Numbered from the stretch's first letter, positions 7,598-18,010 are shown. The stretch is 19,000 nucleotides of DNA from Owenia fusiformis (GCA_903813345.2 CAIIXF020000365.1:1-19000); one strand, 5' to 3'. Notes: a model not told the origin generated them from the sequence alone. Numbers and translations: made by a program.

Positions 7598-9368
7598 TTA
7601 TTCTTTATTATTTATTCTTCCTCCCTCTTTTTCTCCTACTTCCAACTACCTTTCAACTAGGTACTACATAGTACTACTAGGGACCTGGGCTGAACTTGGC
7701 GGGAAAGGAATTTTTATCTAGGTCAAGGTCAAAGGTCAAAATCTAGGTCAAATCTAAGTTTTTTTCAAGTTTCTCAAATCCTGACACTACACTTCAATAT
7801 TTTTGGCTGAATTTTTGCACACAGATAGTTATTAGTCTTCTATTAGTCTTAGCCTTTTGCCGTCTAGAGAAATTTTGCTTAGATTTTGAGATATTGAAGG
7901 TCAAAAAAAGGTCAAAAAGGTCTTTTTTCAACTTGCTTCAAATTGACCAAATCTTTTTTAAAACTCATCTACAAGTTCTCAGGATTCCAAATCTGACCTT
8001 ACTTTTGACCTTTGACCTTTGGTTGACCTTCAGTGACCTCCGAAAGGTCAAAAAAGTTGATTTTTCAAATCGATTTTCTGGATTCAAATTTAGGTATTTT
8101 TATTCACAAAAGACCTTCTGAGGTCTAAAAAAGTAAAATTTGCAAGGTCAAAGGTCAAGGTCATCAAACGAAATCACAAACTGTGTTTTCTAAGTTTCTC
8201 AAAATTGGAGACTACAAATCAATTTTTTTTACTGAAAGTCAGAATATATATTTCTCTAAAGGTTCTACACATATTAGCAATTGACTATTTATTAAAATTT
8301 TGCTCCAGTTTTGAGATATTAGAACTCAAAAACTAAAAAAAGGTCAAATTTCGAAATTTTTCATAGTCAAATTTCAACTTGCTCTAAATGACCAAACTTT
8401 TTTTTAAAAAGCATCTACAAGATCTCAGGAACTCAAATCTGACCTTACTTTTGACCTCCGACCTTTGCTTGACCTTTGGTGACCTTCGAAAGGTAAAAAA
8501 AGTTGTTTTTTCAAATTGATTTTCTGGATTCAAATTTAGGTATATTTGATCACAAAGGACCCACTGAGGTCTAAAAAAGTAAAATTTGCAAGGTCAAAGG
8601 TCAAGGTCATCAAACTAAATCACAAACTGTGTTTTCTAAGTTTCTCAAAATTGGAGACTCCAAATCAATATTTTTTCATGAAAGTCAGGATATATATTCC
8701 TCTATAGGTTCTTCACATATTAGCAATTGACTATTTATTAAAATTGTGTACCAGTTTTGAGATATTGGAACTCAAAAACTGAAAAATGTCAAATTTCGAA
8801 ACTTTTCAAGACTAAATTTCAACTTGCTTCAAATTGACCAATTTTTTTTAAAACTCATCTACAAGTTCTCAGGATTCCAAATCTAACCTTACTTTTGACC
8901 TTTGACCTTTGGTTGACCTACAGTGACCTCCGAAAGGTCAAAAAAGTTAATTTTTCAAATCGATTTTCTGGATTCAAATTTAGGTATATTTATTCACAAA
9001 TGACCTTCTGAGGTCTAAAAAATAAAATTTGCAAGGTCAACAGTCAAGGTCATCAAACGAAATCACAAACTGTGTTTTCTAAGTTTCTCAAAATTGGAGA
9101 CTACAAATCAATATTTTTAAATGAAAGTCAGAATATATATTCCTCTACTAAAGGTTCTACACATATTAGCAATTGATTATCTATTAAAATTTGGCTCCAG
9201 TTTTGAGATATTATAGCTAAAAAACTGAAAAAAGGTCAAATTTCAGAATTTTTCAAGGTCAAATTTCAACTTGCATTAATTCTACCAAACCTTTTTTAAA
9301 AACCTTTAGTTGACCTTCTAATTGGCAATGCCTACAGGGCCTCCGTAAGATTGCTTGCAATCTTCTAG
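7598..9368 (+). mobile_element. Subfamily A element 2, three monomers
   Basis: The A head begins near 7614 and is nearly identical to that of A element 1. It is followed by three monomers of ~445 bp anchored at 8162, 8608 and 9051. The third lacks the usual terminal-variant text and jumps near 9290-9330 to a short linker (TTCTAATTGGCAATGCCTAC) before the standard 3' end, so an internal deletion is likely. It ends at CTAG 9365-9368. Confidence 0.6.
9336..9368 (+). repeat. A-type 3' terminus of A element 2
   Basis: GGGCCTCC (9337-9344), hairpin AAGATTGC TT GCAATCTT (9347-9364), CTAG (9365-9368), followed by TTATT. The end is intact although the monomer sequence just upstream is deleted and rearranged. 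Confidence 0.65.
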
Positions 9369-10678
9369 TTATTATTTATTCTTCCTCCCTCTTTTTCTCC
9401 TACTTCCGACTAACTTTCAGCTAGCTACTACATAGTCCTACTAATGACCTGGGCTGAACTTGGTGGGAAAGGAATTTTTATCTAGGTCAAGGTCAAAGGT
9501 CAAAATCTAGGTCAAATCTAAGTTTTTTTCAAGTTTCTCAAATCCTGACACTACACCTCAATATTTTTGGCTGAAGTTTTGCATACCGATAGATATTAGT
9601 ATTCTATTAGTCTAAGCTTTTTGCCGTCTAGAGAAATTTTGCCTAGATTTTGAGATATTGAAGGTCAAAAAAAGGTCAAAAAAGGTCTTTTTTCAACTTG
9701 CTTCAAATTGACCAAATTTTTTTTTTAAACTCATGTACAAATTCTCAGGATTCCAAATCTGACCTTACTTTTGAACTTTGATCTTTTGTTGACCTTCAGT
9801 GACCTCCGAAAGGTCAAAAAGTTGATTTTTCAAATCGATTTTCTTGATTCAAATTTAGGTATATTTATTCTCAAAAGACATTCTGAGGTCTAAAAAAGTA
9901 AAATTTGCAAGGTCAAAGGTCAAGGTCATCAAACGAAATCACAAACTGTGTTTTCTAAGTTTCTCACAATTGGAGACTACAAATCAATTTTTTTTACTGA
10001 AAGTCAGAATATATATTCCTCTAAAGGTTATACACATATTAGCAATTGACTATTAATTAAAATTTTGCTCCAGTGTTGAGATATTAGAACTCAAAAACTG
10101 AAAAAAGATCAAATTTCGAAATTTTTCAAGGTCAAATTTCAACTTGCTCTAAATTGACCAAACTTTTTTTTTAAAAAGCATCTACAAGATCTCAGAATCT
10201 CAAATCTGACCTTAGTTTTGACCTATGACCTTTAGTTGACCCTCAGTGACCTTCGAAAGGTCAAAAAAAATTGATTTTCTGGATTTAAATTTAGGTTTAT
10301 TCAATCAGAAAAAATAAACTGAGGTCTAAAAAAGTAAAATTTTCAAGGTCAAAGGTCAAGGTCATCAAACAAGATCACAAACTGTGTTTTCTAAGTTTCT
10401 CAAAGTTTGTGACTACAAATCAATATTTCTGAATTAAAGTCAGGATATATATTCCTCTAAAGGTTTTACACATATTAACAATTGATTATCTATAAAAATT
10501 CTGCACCAGGTTTGAGATATTGGACCTCAAAAACTGAAAAAGGTCTAATGTTGAAATTTTTCAAGGTCAAATTTCACATTGCTTCAAATTGACCAAACTT
10601 TTTTTTAAATCATCTAAAAGATGCCTGGAGTTCATATATGACCTTGTATTTAAGATTTGACCTTTGGCTGACATTTAA
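9369..10678 (+). mobile_element. Subfamily A element 3, 3' end lost
   Basis: A TTA tract and A head (from about 9379) precede two monomers anchored at 9927 and 10,363. The terminal-variant monomer runs to GACCTTTGGCTGACATTTAA and then passes straight into the TTATTATTTATTCTTCC of the next head. Compared with 1-490, about 55 bp are missing, including GGGCCTCC, the hairpin and CTAG. Confidence 0.6.
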
Positions 10679-12110
10679 TTATTATTTATTCTTCCTCCCT
10701 CTTTTTCTCCTACTTCCAACTACTTTTTAACTAGGTACTACGTAGTCCTACTAGGGACCTGAGCTGAACTTGGTGGGAAAGGAATTTTTATCTAGGTCAA
10801 GGTCAAAGGTCAAAATCTAGGTCAAATCAAAGCTTTTTCAAGTTTCTCAAATCCTGACACTACACTTCAATATTTTTGCCTGAATTTTTTTGCATACAGA
10901 TAGATATTAGTATTCTATTAGTATTAGCCTTTTGCCGTCTAGACAAATTCTCACCAGATTTTGAGATATTGAAGGTAAAAAAAGGTCTTTTTTCAACTTG
11001 CTTCAAATTGACCAATTTTTTTTTAAAACTCATCTACTAGTTCTCAGGATTCCAAATCTGACCTTATATTGAAGGTCAAAAAAAGGTCAAAAAGGTCTTT
11101 TTTCAACTTGCTTCAAATTGACCAAATTTCTTTTTAAAACTCATCTAAAAGTTCTCAGGATTCCAAATCTGACCTTACTTTTGACCTTTGACCTTTGGTT
11201 GACCTTCAGTGACCTTCGAAAGGTCAAAAAAGTTGATTTTTCAAATCGATTTTCAGGATTCAAATTTAGGTATATTTATTCACAAAAGACCTTATGAGGT
11301 CTAAAAAAGTAAAATTTGCAAGGTCAAAGGTCAAGGTCATCAAACTAAATCAAAAACTGTGTTTTCTAAGTTTCTCAAAATTGGTGACTACAAATCAATA
11401 TTTTTTAATGAAAGTCTGGATATATTCCTCTAAAGGTTCTACATATATTAGCTATTGATTATCTATTTAAATTTTACACCAGCTTTCGAAATTTTTCAAG
11501 GTCAAATTTCAACTTGATCTTAATTGACCAAACATTTTTTTAAAACTCATCTTCAAGTTCTCAAGATTCCAAATCTGACCTCACTCTTGACCTTTGACCT
11601 TTTGGTGACCTTCAGTGACCTCGGAAAGGTCAAAGAATTTTTCAAATCGATTTTCTGGATTTAAATTTAGGTATATTTAGTCACAAAAGACATACCGAGG
11701 TCTAAAAAAGTAAGATTTGCAAGGTCAAAGGTCAAGGTCATCAAGCTAAATCACAAACTGTGTTTTCTAAGTTTCTCAGAATTGGTGACTACAAATCAAT
11801 ATTTTTTAATGAAAGTCAGGATATATATTTCTCTCAAGGTTCTACACATATTAGCTATTGATTATCTATCAAAATTTTGCACCAGTTTTGAGATATTAGA
11901 ACTCAAAAACAAATTGCGAAATTTTTTAAAGTCAAATTTCAAGTTGCTCTTAATTGATCATTTTTTATTTAAAATCATGTACAAGTTCTCAATAGTTAAA
12001 AATTAACCCTAGATTTGAGATTTGACTTTTGGTTGACCTTAAGTGACCTTGGGAAGGTAAAAAAAGTTGATTTTCCAAATTCATTTTTTGGATTCAAATT
12101 CAGGTCAGCT
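10679..12110 (+). mobile_element. Subfamily A element 4, diverged and 3'-truncated
   Basis: The A head starts near 10,689, followed by a 100-bp duplication and monomers anchored at 11,338 and 11,739 (401 bp apart, so one is shortened). Similarity decays through 11,940-12,110 and stops near TTCAAATTCAGGT. No hairpin or CTAG end is found. It is the most diverged A copy, which suggests the oldest member at the right edge of the array. The exact right boundary is uncertain by some tens of bases. Confidence 0.55.
10968..11167 (+). repeat. 100-bp tandem duplication in A element 4
   Basis: ATTGAAGGT, followed by CTTTTTTCAACTTGCTTCAA and TTCTCAGGATTCCAAATCTG, is present at 10,968 and again at 11,068 with a 100-bp period. 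The other A elements have this segment once. Confidence 0.8.
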
Positions 12111-13790
12111 TAATTTCAAATGCATCATATAATATTACTTAATAATATTTATGATCTGACTTGAACATGTTGATAACATATTCTGTTCAAAGTTTGATAT
12201 ACCAATGAGACGTGTAGAATTGTGTGGCAATGAAATATTTATATTGTTACAAAGCTCCTTGAGTAGTACTTATATAGTGGACTTAAAATGGATAATTATG
12301 AATTAGTCAATGATATACATTATGACTAATGTGAAGTGAAATGAAAAGATTGTTAGCAAAATTGTATGTGAAGGAGAATCAAAAATACCAAGCAACATTA
12401 TCAATACTAGTATTTGTTTCAATTTTAGAATACTTTTGGCTCATACCGTTCGTTGGTCTGTTGGTGTATTTACTTTCTAAAAAGCCATATTGCTTTATGT
12501 GAGGAAAACTCAAGTTGTTTTTACAAGGTGTCGACTGCTTTATGTGATTATGACATTTATTAAAAACATTCCACAATTATCTTGTAAATTTGAAATGGTG
12601 GAGAATACATTGGAATGTCAATAGTACATGTTGCTTGTAATTTTGTTACCCCCGTAGCTCTGATTCTGCCTTGGATGTCTCGACTGAGGGAACATTCACA
12701 TTCTAATGTAAAATTTGAACACATACAGTAGTTCAATCAAGACACAGAAGAAATGATTTAAAGTGTATCATAATATGACATTTTATATTTATTAAAAGGT
12801 TTATCCACGCAGGTCAAATAATTACATTATGGCACTGACAAAAATCGTATTGACTGATAAACAAACAGATGAACACATGCTAGACTTCAAAATAAGTACA
12901 ACATGAACCTAAGAAACATACATTCTCCATTCCAATTAAAATGTTTTCCTTAACACGTTGAATTGTTTTTGAAAACCTGAAAGTTGTAAGACAGAGAAAT
13001 AAATAAATGATCAATATGAGACTTTATAAATAATTACTTGCATATAAACCATGGCTCCTCTTGGCAATTATAATGTCCCTGATTTGGATGATGCCAAGTA
13101 CAGGATATGTCACAGAATGTCTTAGCCATATGTATTATCATTCAGTTTTTATTTATTTAGTCCATTAGATATGCTGTTTAGAACGATATCCTATAAGGAA
13201 TAGGCTTATATAGTTCATCAGACAGCAATGATGTATGTATACTTCAGTAGTCCTTTGTGCTGATATTACTTACATCATATGACATGCTTATGTACATTCT
13301 GTATAATAGTACACTTTTCACTTTCATGGCTTTCAGGCACTCATTTGGTGCAATTCGGAGTAATAATATAAGGATGTCCTTTAAGCACATATATGGTGTA
13401 ATATTCCTTAGTCATTCATACATGTTTCACATGCTGAATAAAATGCTATTGTTTAGTTCAGCAGTTGATGTCTCAAGATGACATTCGCTAAATGAGTTTT
13501 AATGGAGGTATAAACAGTTGATAAATCTCTGCTTGATTTAGGACATCCCAGAGTTTATTATTTTCTGCTGCAGGTTGTTTGCTCAGTCAAGTGGATGTTA
13601 ACAGAATATAGTTATCATATTAAACCAACAATAAATATGATAATACAATATACTTATCCCTATATCCCATCCTTTATCAACAAATCGAGTATACACTTAC
13701 AATATCACCATTTATAGAATTTTGACACTGTCAGATACAACGTTATTGATACAACAATTGTTACATCATATCATGCCATTAAGTAACAAC
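12111..13790. other. AT-rich non-repetitive stretch, no gene recognised
   Basis: This 1.7 kb has no evident tandem structure, no frame with coding character beyond short chance ones, and no tRNA or rRNA signature. The only items noted are a slightly GC-richer patch at 12,648-12,690 and a 24-codon frame at 13,051-13,125. It separates the AGGTCA-rich element array from the satellite and may be the host flank of both. Confidence 0.6.
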
Positions 13791-15590
13791 AATAATAGCT
13801 AAGTATAATTCAAGGCAACTGACTGACAATCATGAAGTCAAAAGTTGTAGCTTCTACACAGTATATACAGTAGTATATACACAGTTTCATGGCAAAAAGT
13901 CAATATTGTCTCTCCAAAGAGTATAATTGCTATACAAAGCTACAGTTTTATGCTATATACTTATATTACCTATTCAACTTACCAAGTAGTTACAATGTTG
14001 CAATTAAACATAACTAACAAACACTTGCTCCATGGTAAAAGACTATAAAGCAACCAATGCAAGTATTGGGTTCAATATACATATATTAAACAATTATAAT
14101 ACTTGTACATTATATATTATACTTCAGAGTACAACATAGTAATGTTATACAACAAGCCATGACATACCATTTTGAACTTCGGGGCATAACATTATCATAT
14201 TGTACAGAACTGCATGGTAAAGTAACATGAAGTTGCAATTTAAACTTCAGGGTATAGCAGGGTAAAAACTTTTTACCATATCACAAGTTTAAGTTACTGC
14301 ATGTTTCTAAGTACTAAAACTATAGTTCATGGTTCATTTGCTAAAAACCATTGAGTTAAAATTGCAATTTCAGTTTATCATAGACTTATATAATTATACA
14401 GATCTACAATTGAAGATGTACCATGTAACAACTTCAAGTTGCTTCATGTTTTTTTTACTAAAACCATGAAGTAACAATTGCGGGGTCGGACTGTCACATG
14501 CTAAAAACCACTCAGGAACAATTGCAGCTTCAAATTATAATTTACTTACTGGTATATTATACAAAGCTGCAATTCAGAGTATTGTATATTTGTACATACA
14601 GATACAATTAAGCTAGCCATACACTTGGCGGACTTTCTAAGACTTTGTCCATTTTATCTGTCCAAGATTGTCCTGTTTTGTTCGATGATGTCCTGTTTTG
14701 TCAAAAATGGTCAAATGATCATTATGTGAATTAATGCTTTTGAATTTGTGCGGATAACAGAATTGACAAGTTAATTCTTTCCAACGGACATAAATGAACT
14801 AACTCAGAGAAAAAACGGACAAACTTGGACAAAACGGATAATGTTTGGTGGACAACCCTGGAGAACCTGAAATTGTCCAAGGTTGTCTGCTGAAAATATT
14901 TTACTCTATAGCTCCCTTGATGTCGGAGTTTGTCCGGCAAGTGTATGGCTAGGTTTTAAGACAACAAATCATCAGTTTTTTACATTTTAAAATACCATGA
15001 CTGATTAACAGACGTACACGAAATCAGAATCCGAATAAAATAATTGTAACTTCAAAGTATAACAAAGTATCACACAAAGCTGCAATTGAAGACAACATGA
15101 TGTTGTCACACAGTAAACCATGAAGTAACAATTGTACCTTCAGTGTGTAATATATTTGTGTCATACAAAATTACCATTGTATCATATAATGTCACTATTT
15201 AAGAAAGCTAACCAACAGTTGTCATATAATCAAGACAAAGAACAATCAACTGCAAATTTAGGGTAAAACAAATTTATACTTTACAAAGCTGCAATTGAAG
15301 ACAATCAACATTTGTCACATGGTAACAAACCATGACATTATAGTATAATAAAAGTATAACACACTTACGTGTCATACACAGTTACTATTATATTAAATTA
15401 AGTCACAGTTTAAGACAACTAATTAACAGTTGTCAAATGGTACAAGACCACGAACTAACATAATTGTGAGTTCAGAGTATAACATACATATACCATACTA
15501 AGTCACAAATGAAGTTGTCCCACCAACAGTTGTCATATGGTACAAAAACATAAAGTAACAATTGTAGCACTAGGGTTAGGTATATTATAT
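13791..15590. repeat. Degenerate left part of the ~152-bp satellite
   Basis: Diverged blocks of the satellite monomer recur irregularly: ACAAAGCTGCAATTG (for example 15,074 and 15,283), CCATGAAGTAACAATTG, TGTCACATGGTAA and AGAGTATAA. Spacing is uneven and indels are many. A ~340-bp inverted-repeat element interrupts the region. Divergence falls towards the right, as expected for a decayed array edge. Confidence 0.6.
14613..14952. mobile_element. Probable MITE with 21-bp terminal inverted repeats
   Basis: The left end CTAGCCATACACTTG-G-CGGAC and the reverse complement of the right end (14,932-14,952) agree in 20 of 21 bases. Inside, GTCC-rich blocks on the left (14,646-14,672, and TGTCCTGTTTTGT twice at about 14,670-14,700) are mirrored by GGAC-rich blocks at 14,816-14,842, so the element is partly self-complementary. 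TTAAG lies at both flanks (14,608-14,612 and 14,956-14,960), possibly a target duplication, but with three extra bases on the right the exact ends are unsure. It has no transposase, so it is non-autonomous; the superfamily is not assignable. Confidence 0.65.
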
Positions 15591-16347
15591 AATTTAAAAA
15601 GCTGCAATTGAGGCCAACCAACAACCGTCATATGGTAACAAACCATGAAGTAACAGTTGAACCTGCAGATTATAACACACTTGTGTCATACAGTTGTCTC
15701 ACAGAAGTAACAATTGTAGCTTTAGAATATAATATATTATTTACAATGTTATAATTGCAAACAACTAACAAGTGTCATATGGTAACAAACCATAAAGTAA
15801 CAGTTATACTTGCAGACAATAAGACACTTGTGTCATAAAGTTGTCATACAGAAGTAACAATTGTAGCTTAAGAGTATAAAATATTATATTTACAAAGCTA
15901 CAATTGAAAACAACCAACAATTATCACATTGTAACAAACCATGAAGTAACAGTTGTACATGCAGAGTAGAATGCACTTGTGTCATACAGTTGTCACAGAG
16001 AAATAACAATTGTAGCTGCAGAGTATAATATATTATGTCATTACAAAGTTACAATTGAAAACAACCAACAATTATCACATGATAACAAACCATGAAGTAA
16101 CAGTTGCACTGGCAGAGCAGAACGCACTTGTGCCATACAGTTGTCACACAGAAGTAACAATTGTAGCTGCAGAGTATAATATATTATGTCATTTACAAAG
16201 CTACAATTGAAAACAACAAACAATTATCACATGGTAACAAACCATGAAGTAACATTTGTACCTGCAGAGTATAACGCACTTGCGTCATACAGATGTCACA
16301 CAGAAGTAACAATTGTAGCTTTAAAGTATAATATTATTAGATTATTT
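15591..16347. repeat. Regular ~150-bp satellite monomers
   Basis: Monomers start at about 15,596, 15,743, 15,892, 16,043 and 16,194 (periods about 147, 149, 151, 151 and 154). Each reads AAGCTACAATTGAAAACAAC, CACATGGTAACAAACCATG, AAGTAACAGTTGTAC, TGCAGAGTATAA, then CACTTGTGTCATACAGTTGT, GTAACAATTGTAGCTT and an AT-rich core. Because the period is usually not a multiple of three, short minus-strand frames shift from copy to copy and are not genes. Confidence 0.85.
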
Positions 16348-16802
16348 ACAAAGCTACAATTGAAAACAAGCAACAACTGGCACATGGTAACAGACCATGA
16401 AGTAACAGTTGTACCTGCAGAGTATAACGCACTTGCGTCATACAGTTGTCACACAGAAGTAACAATTGTAGCTTTGGAGTATAATATATTATATTATTTA
16501 CAAAGCTACAATTGAAACAACCACCAACTGTCACAAGGTAACAAACCCTGAAGTAACAGTTGTACATGCAGAGTATCACACACTTGTGTCATACAGCTGT
16601 CACATAGAAGTAACAATTGTAGCTTTAGAGTATAATATATTATATTATTTACAAAGCCACAATTGAAAACAAGCAAGAACTGGCACATGGTAACAGACCA
16701 TGAAGTAACATTTGTATCTGCAGAGTATAACACACTTGTGTCATACAGTTGTCACACAGAAGTAACAATTGTAGCTTTAAAGTATAATATATTATATTAT
16801 TT
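16348..16802. repeat. Satellite higher-order repeat copy 1 (455 bp trimer)
   Basis: Three monomers of 152, 151 and 152 bp start at 16,348, 16,500 and 16,651. They are distinguishable: type 1 has AACAAGCAACAACTGG, type 2 has AACCACCAACTGTCACAAGG and ACCCTGAAG, type 3 has AAAGCCACAATTG and AAGCAAGAACTGG. The ordered trimer is the repeating unit of the following copies. Confidence 0.85.
16463..16514. repeat. Hairpin spanning the monomer junction
   Basis: CAATTGTAGCTTT (16,463-16,475) and AAAGCTACAATTG (16,502-16,514) are perfect 13-bp inverted repeats around a 26-bp TATAATATATTATATT-type core. Most monomers have it; before type 3 monomers one arm has a C (AAAGCCACAATTG). A smaller hairpin, CATGGT AACAA ACCATG, lies in the middle of many monomers. 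Cruciform potential is visible; a biological role is not. Confidence 0.75.
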
Positions 16803-17257
16803 ACAAAGCTACAATTGAAAACAAGCAACAACTGGCACATGGTAACAGACCATGAAGTAACAGTTGTACCTGCAGAGTATAACGCACTTGCGTCATACAG
16901 TTGTCACACAGAAGTAACAATTGTAGCTTTGGAGTATAATATATTATATTATTTACAAAGCTACAATTGAAACAACCACCAACTGTCACAAGGTAACAAA
17001 CCCTGAAGTAACAGTTGTACATGCAGAGTATCACACACTTGTGTCATACAGCTGTCACATAGAAGTAACAATTGTAGCTTAAGAGTATAATATATTATAT
17101 TATTTACAAAGCCACAATTGAAAACAAGCAAGAACTGGCACATGGTAACAGACCATGAAGTAACATTTGTATCTGCAGAGTATAACACACTTGTGTCATA
17201 CAGTTGTCACACAGAATTAACAATTGTAGCTTTAAAGTATAATATGTTATATTATTT
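16803..17257. repeat. Satellite higher-order repeat copy 2 (455 bp)
   Basis: Same type 1-2-3 order as copy 1. I count only three single-base differences between copies 1 and 2 over 455 bp, while the monomer types within a copy differ far more. This is the signature of recent amplification of a multi-monomer unit. Confidence 0.85.
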
Positions 17258-17712
17258 ACAAAGCTACAATTGAAAACAAGCAACAACTGGCACATGGTAA
17301 CAGACCATGAAGTAACAGTTGTACCTGCAGAGTATAACGCACTTGCGTCATACAGTTGTCACACAGAAGTAACAATTGTAGCTTTGGAGTATAATATATT
17401 ATATTATTTACAAAGCTACAATTGAAACAACCACCAACTGGCACAAGGTAACAAACCCTGAAGTAACAGTTGTACATGCAGAGTATCACACACTTGTGAC
17501 ATACAGCTGTCACACAGAAGTAACAATTGTAGCTTTAGAGTATTATATATTATATTATTTACAAAGCCACAATTGAAAACAAGCAAGAACTAGCACATGG
17601 TAACAGACCATGAAGTAACATTTGTATCTGCAGAGTATAACACACTTGTGTCATACAGTTGTCACACAGAAGTAACAATTGTAGCTTTAGAGTATAATAT
17701 ATTATATTATTT
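17258..17712. repeat. Satellite higher-order repeat copy 3 (455 bp)
   Basis: Same trimer order, with a few more differences (for example AACTGGCACAAGG in monomer 2, GAACTAGCACATGG in monomer 3). The order breaks afterwards: the next monomer is again type 3. Confidence 0.85.
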
Positions 17713-18010
17713 ACAAAGCCACAATTGAAAACAAGCAAGAACTGGCACATGGTAACAGACCATGAAGTAACATTTGTATCTCCAGAGTATAACACACTTG
17801 TGTCATACAGTTGTCACACAGAAGTAACAATTGTAGCTTTGGAGTATAATATATTATATTATTTACAAAGCTACAATTGAAAACAACCAACAATTGTCAC
17901 ATGGTAACAAACCATGAAGTATCAATTCTACCTGAAGAGTACAACACACCAGTGTCATACAGAGTTACTATAATATTATATAAAGTCTGCAATTAAATAC
18001 AAATGACAAT
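17713..18010. repeat. Right edge of the satellite
   Basis: One more type 3 monomer (17,713-17,863) and a final diverging monomer (from 17,864) that decays after CCATGAAGTATCAATTCTACC and ends near ACAATTGGTAATCCC. In contrast to the left side, the right edge decays within one monomer. Confidence 0.7.

Noticed and set aside
12636-12700. GC-richer patch considered as a tRNA or conserved RNA fragment
   Set aside because: No cloverleaf pairing, no B-box match and no CCA-adjacent acceptor stem could be found on either strand.
13257-13481. 74-residue plus-strand frame rich in Met, Phe and Ser
   Set aside because: Composition follows the AT-rich background, there is no recognisable motif or splice context, and a frame of this length is expected by chance.
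14731-14940. 69-residue minus-strand frame inside the inverted-repeat element, considered as a transposase remnant
   Set aside because: It lies within the self-complementary GTCC/GGAC blocks, shows no catalytic motif that I recognise, and is far too short for a transposase.
16041-17893. Series of overlapping Cys-containing minus-strand frames that look like a tandem peptide family
   Set aside because: The 152-bp monomer and 455-bp unit are not multiples of three, so no frame continues through the array; each frame is a shadow of the satellite and ends near the AT-rich core.
16346-17893. CRISPR-like regular repeats
   Set aside because: Units are contiguous 152-bp satellite monomers without unique spacers, and the DNA is of eukaryotic character with no cas genes.
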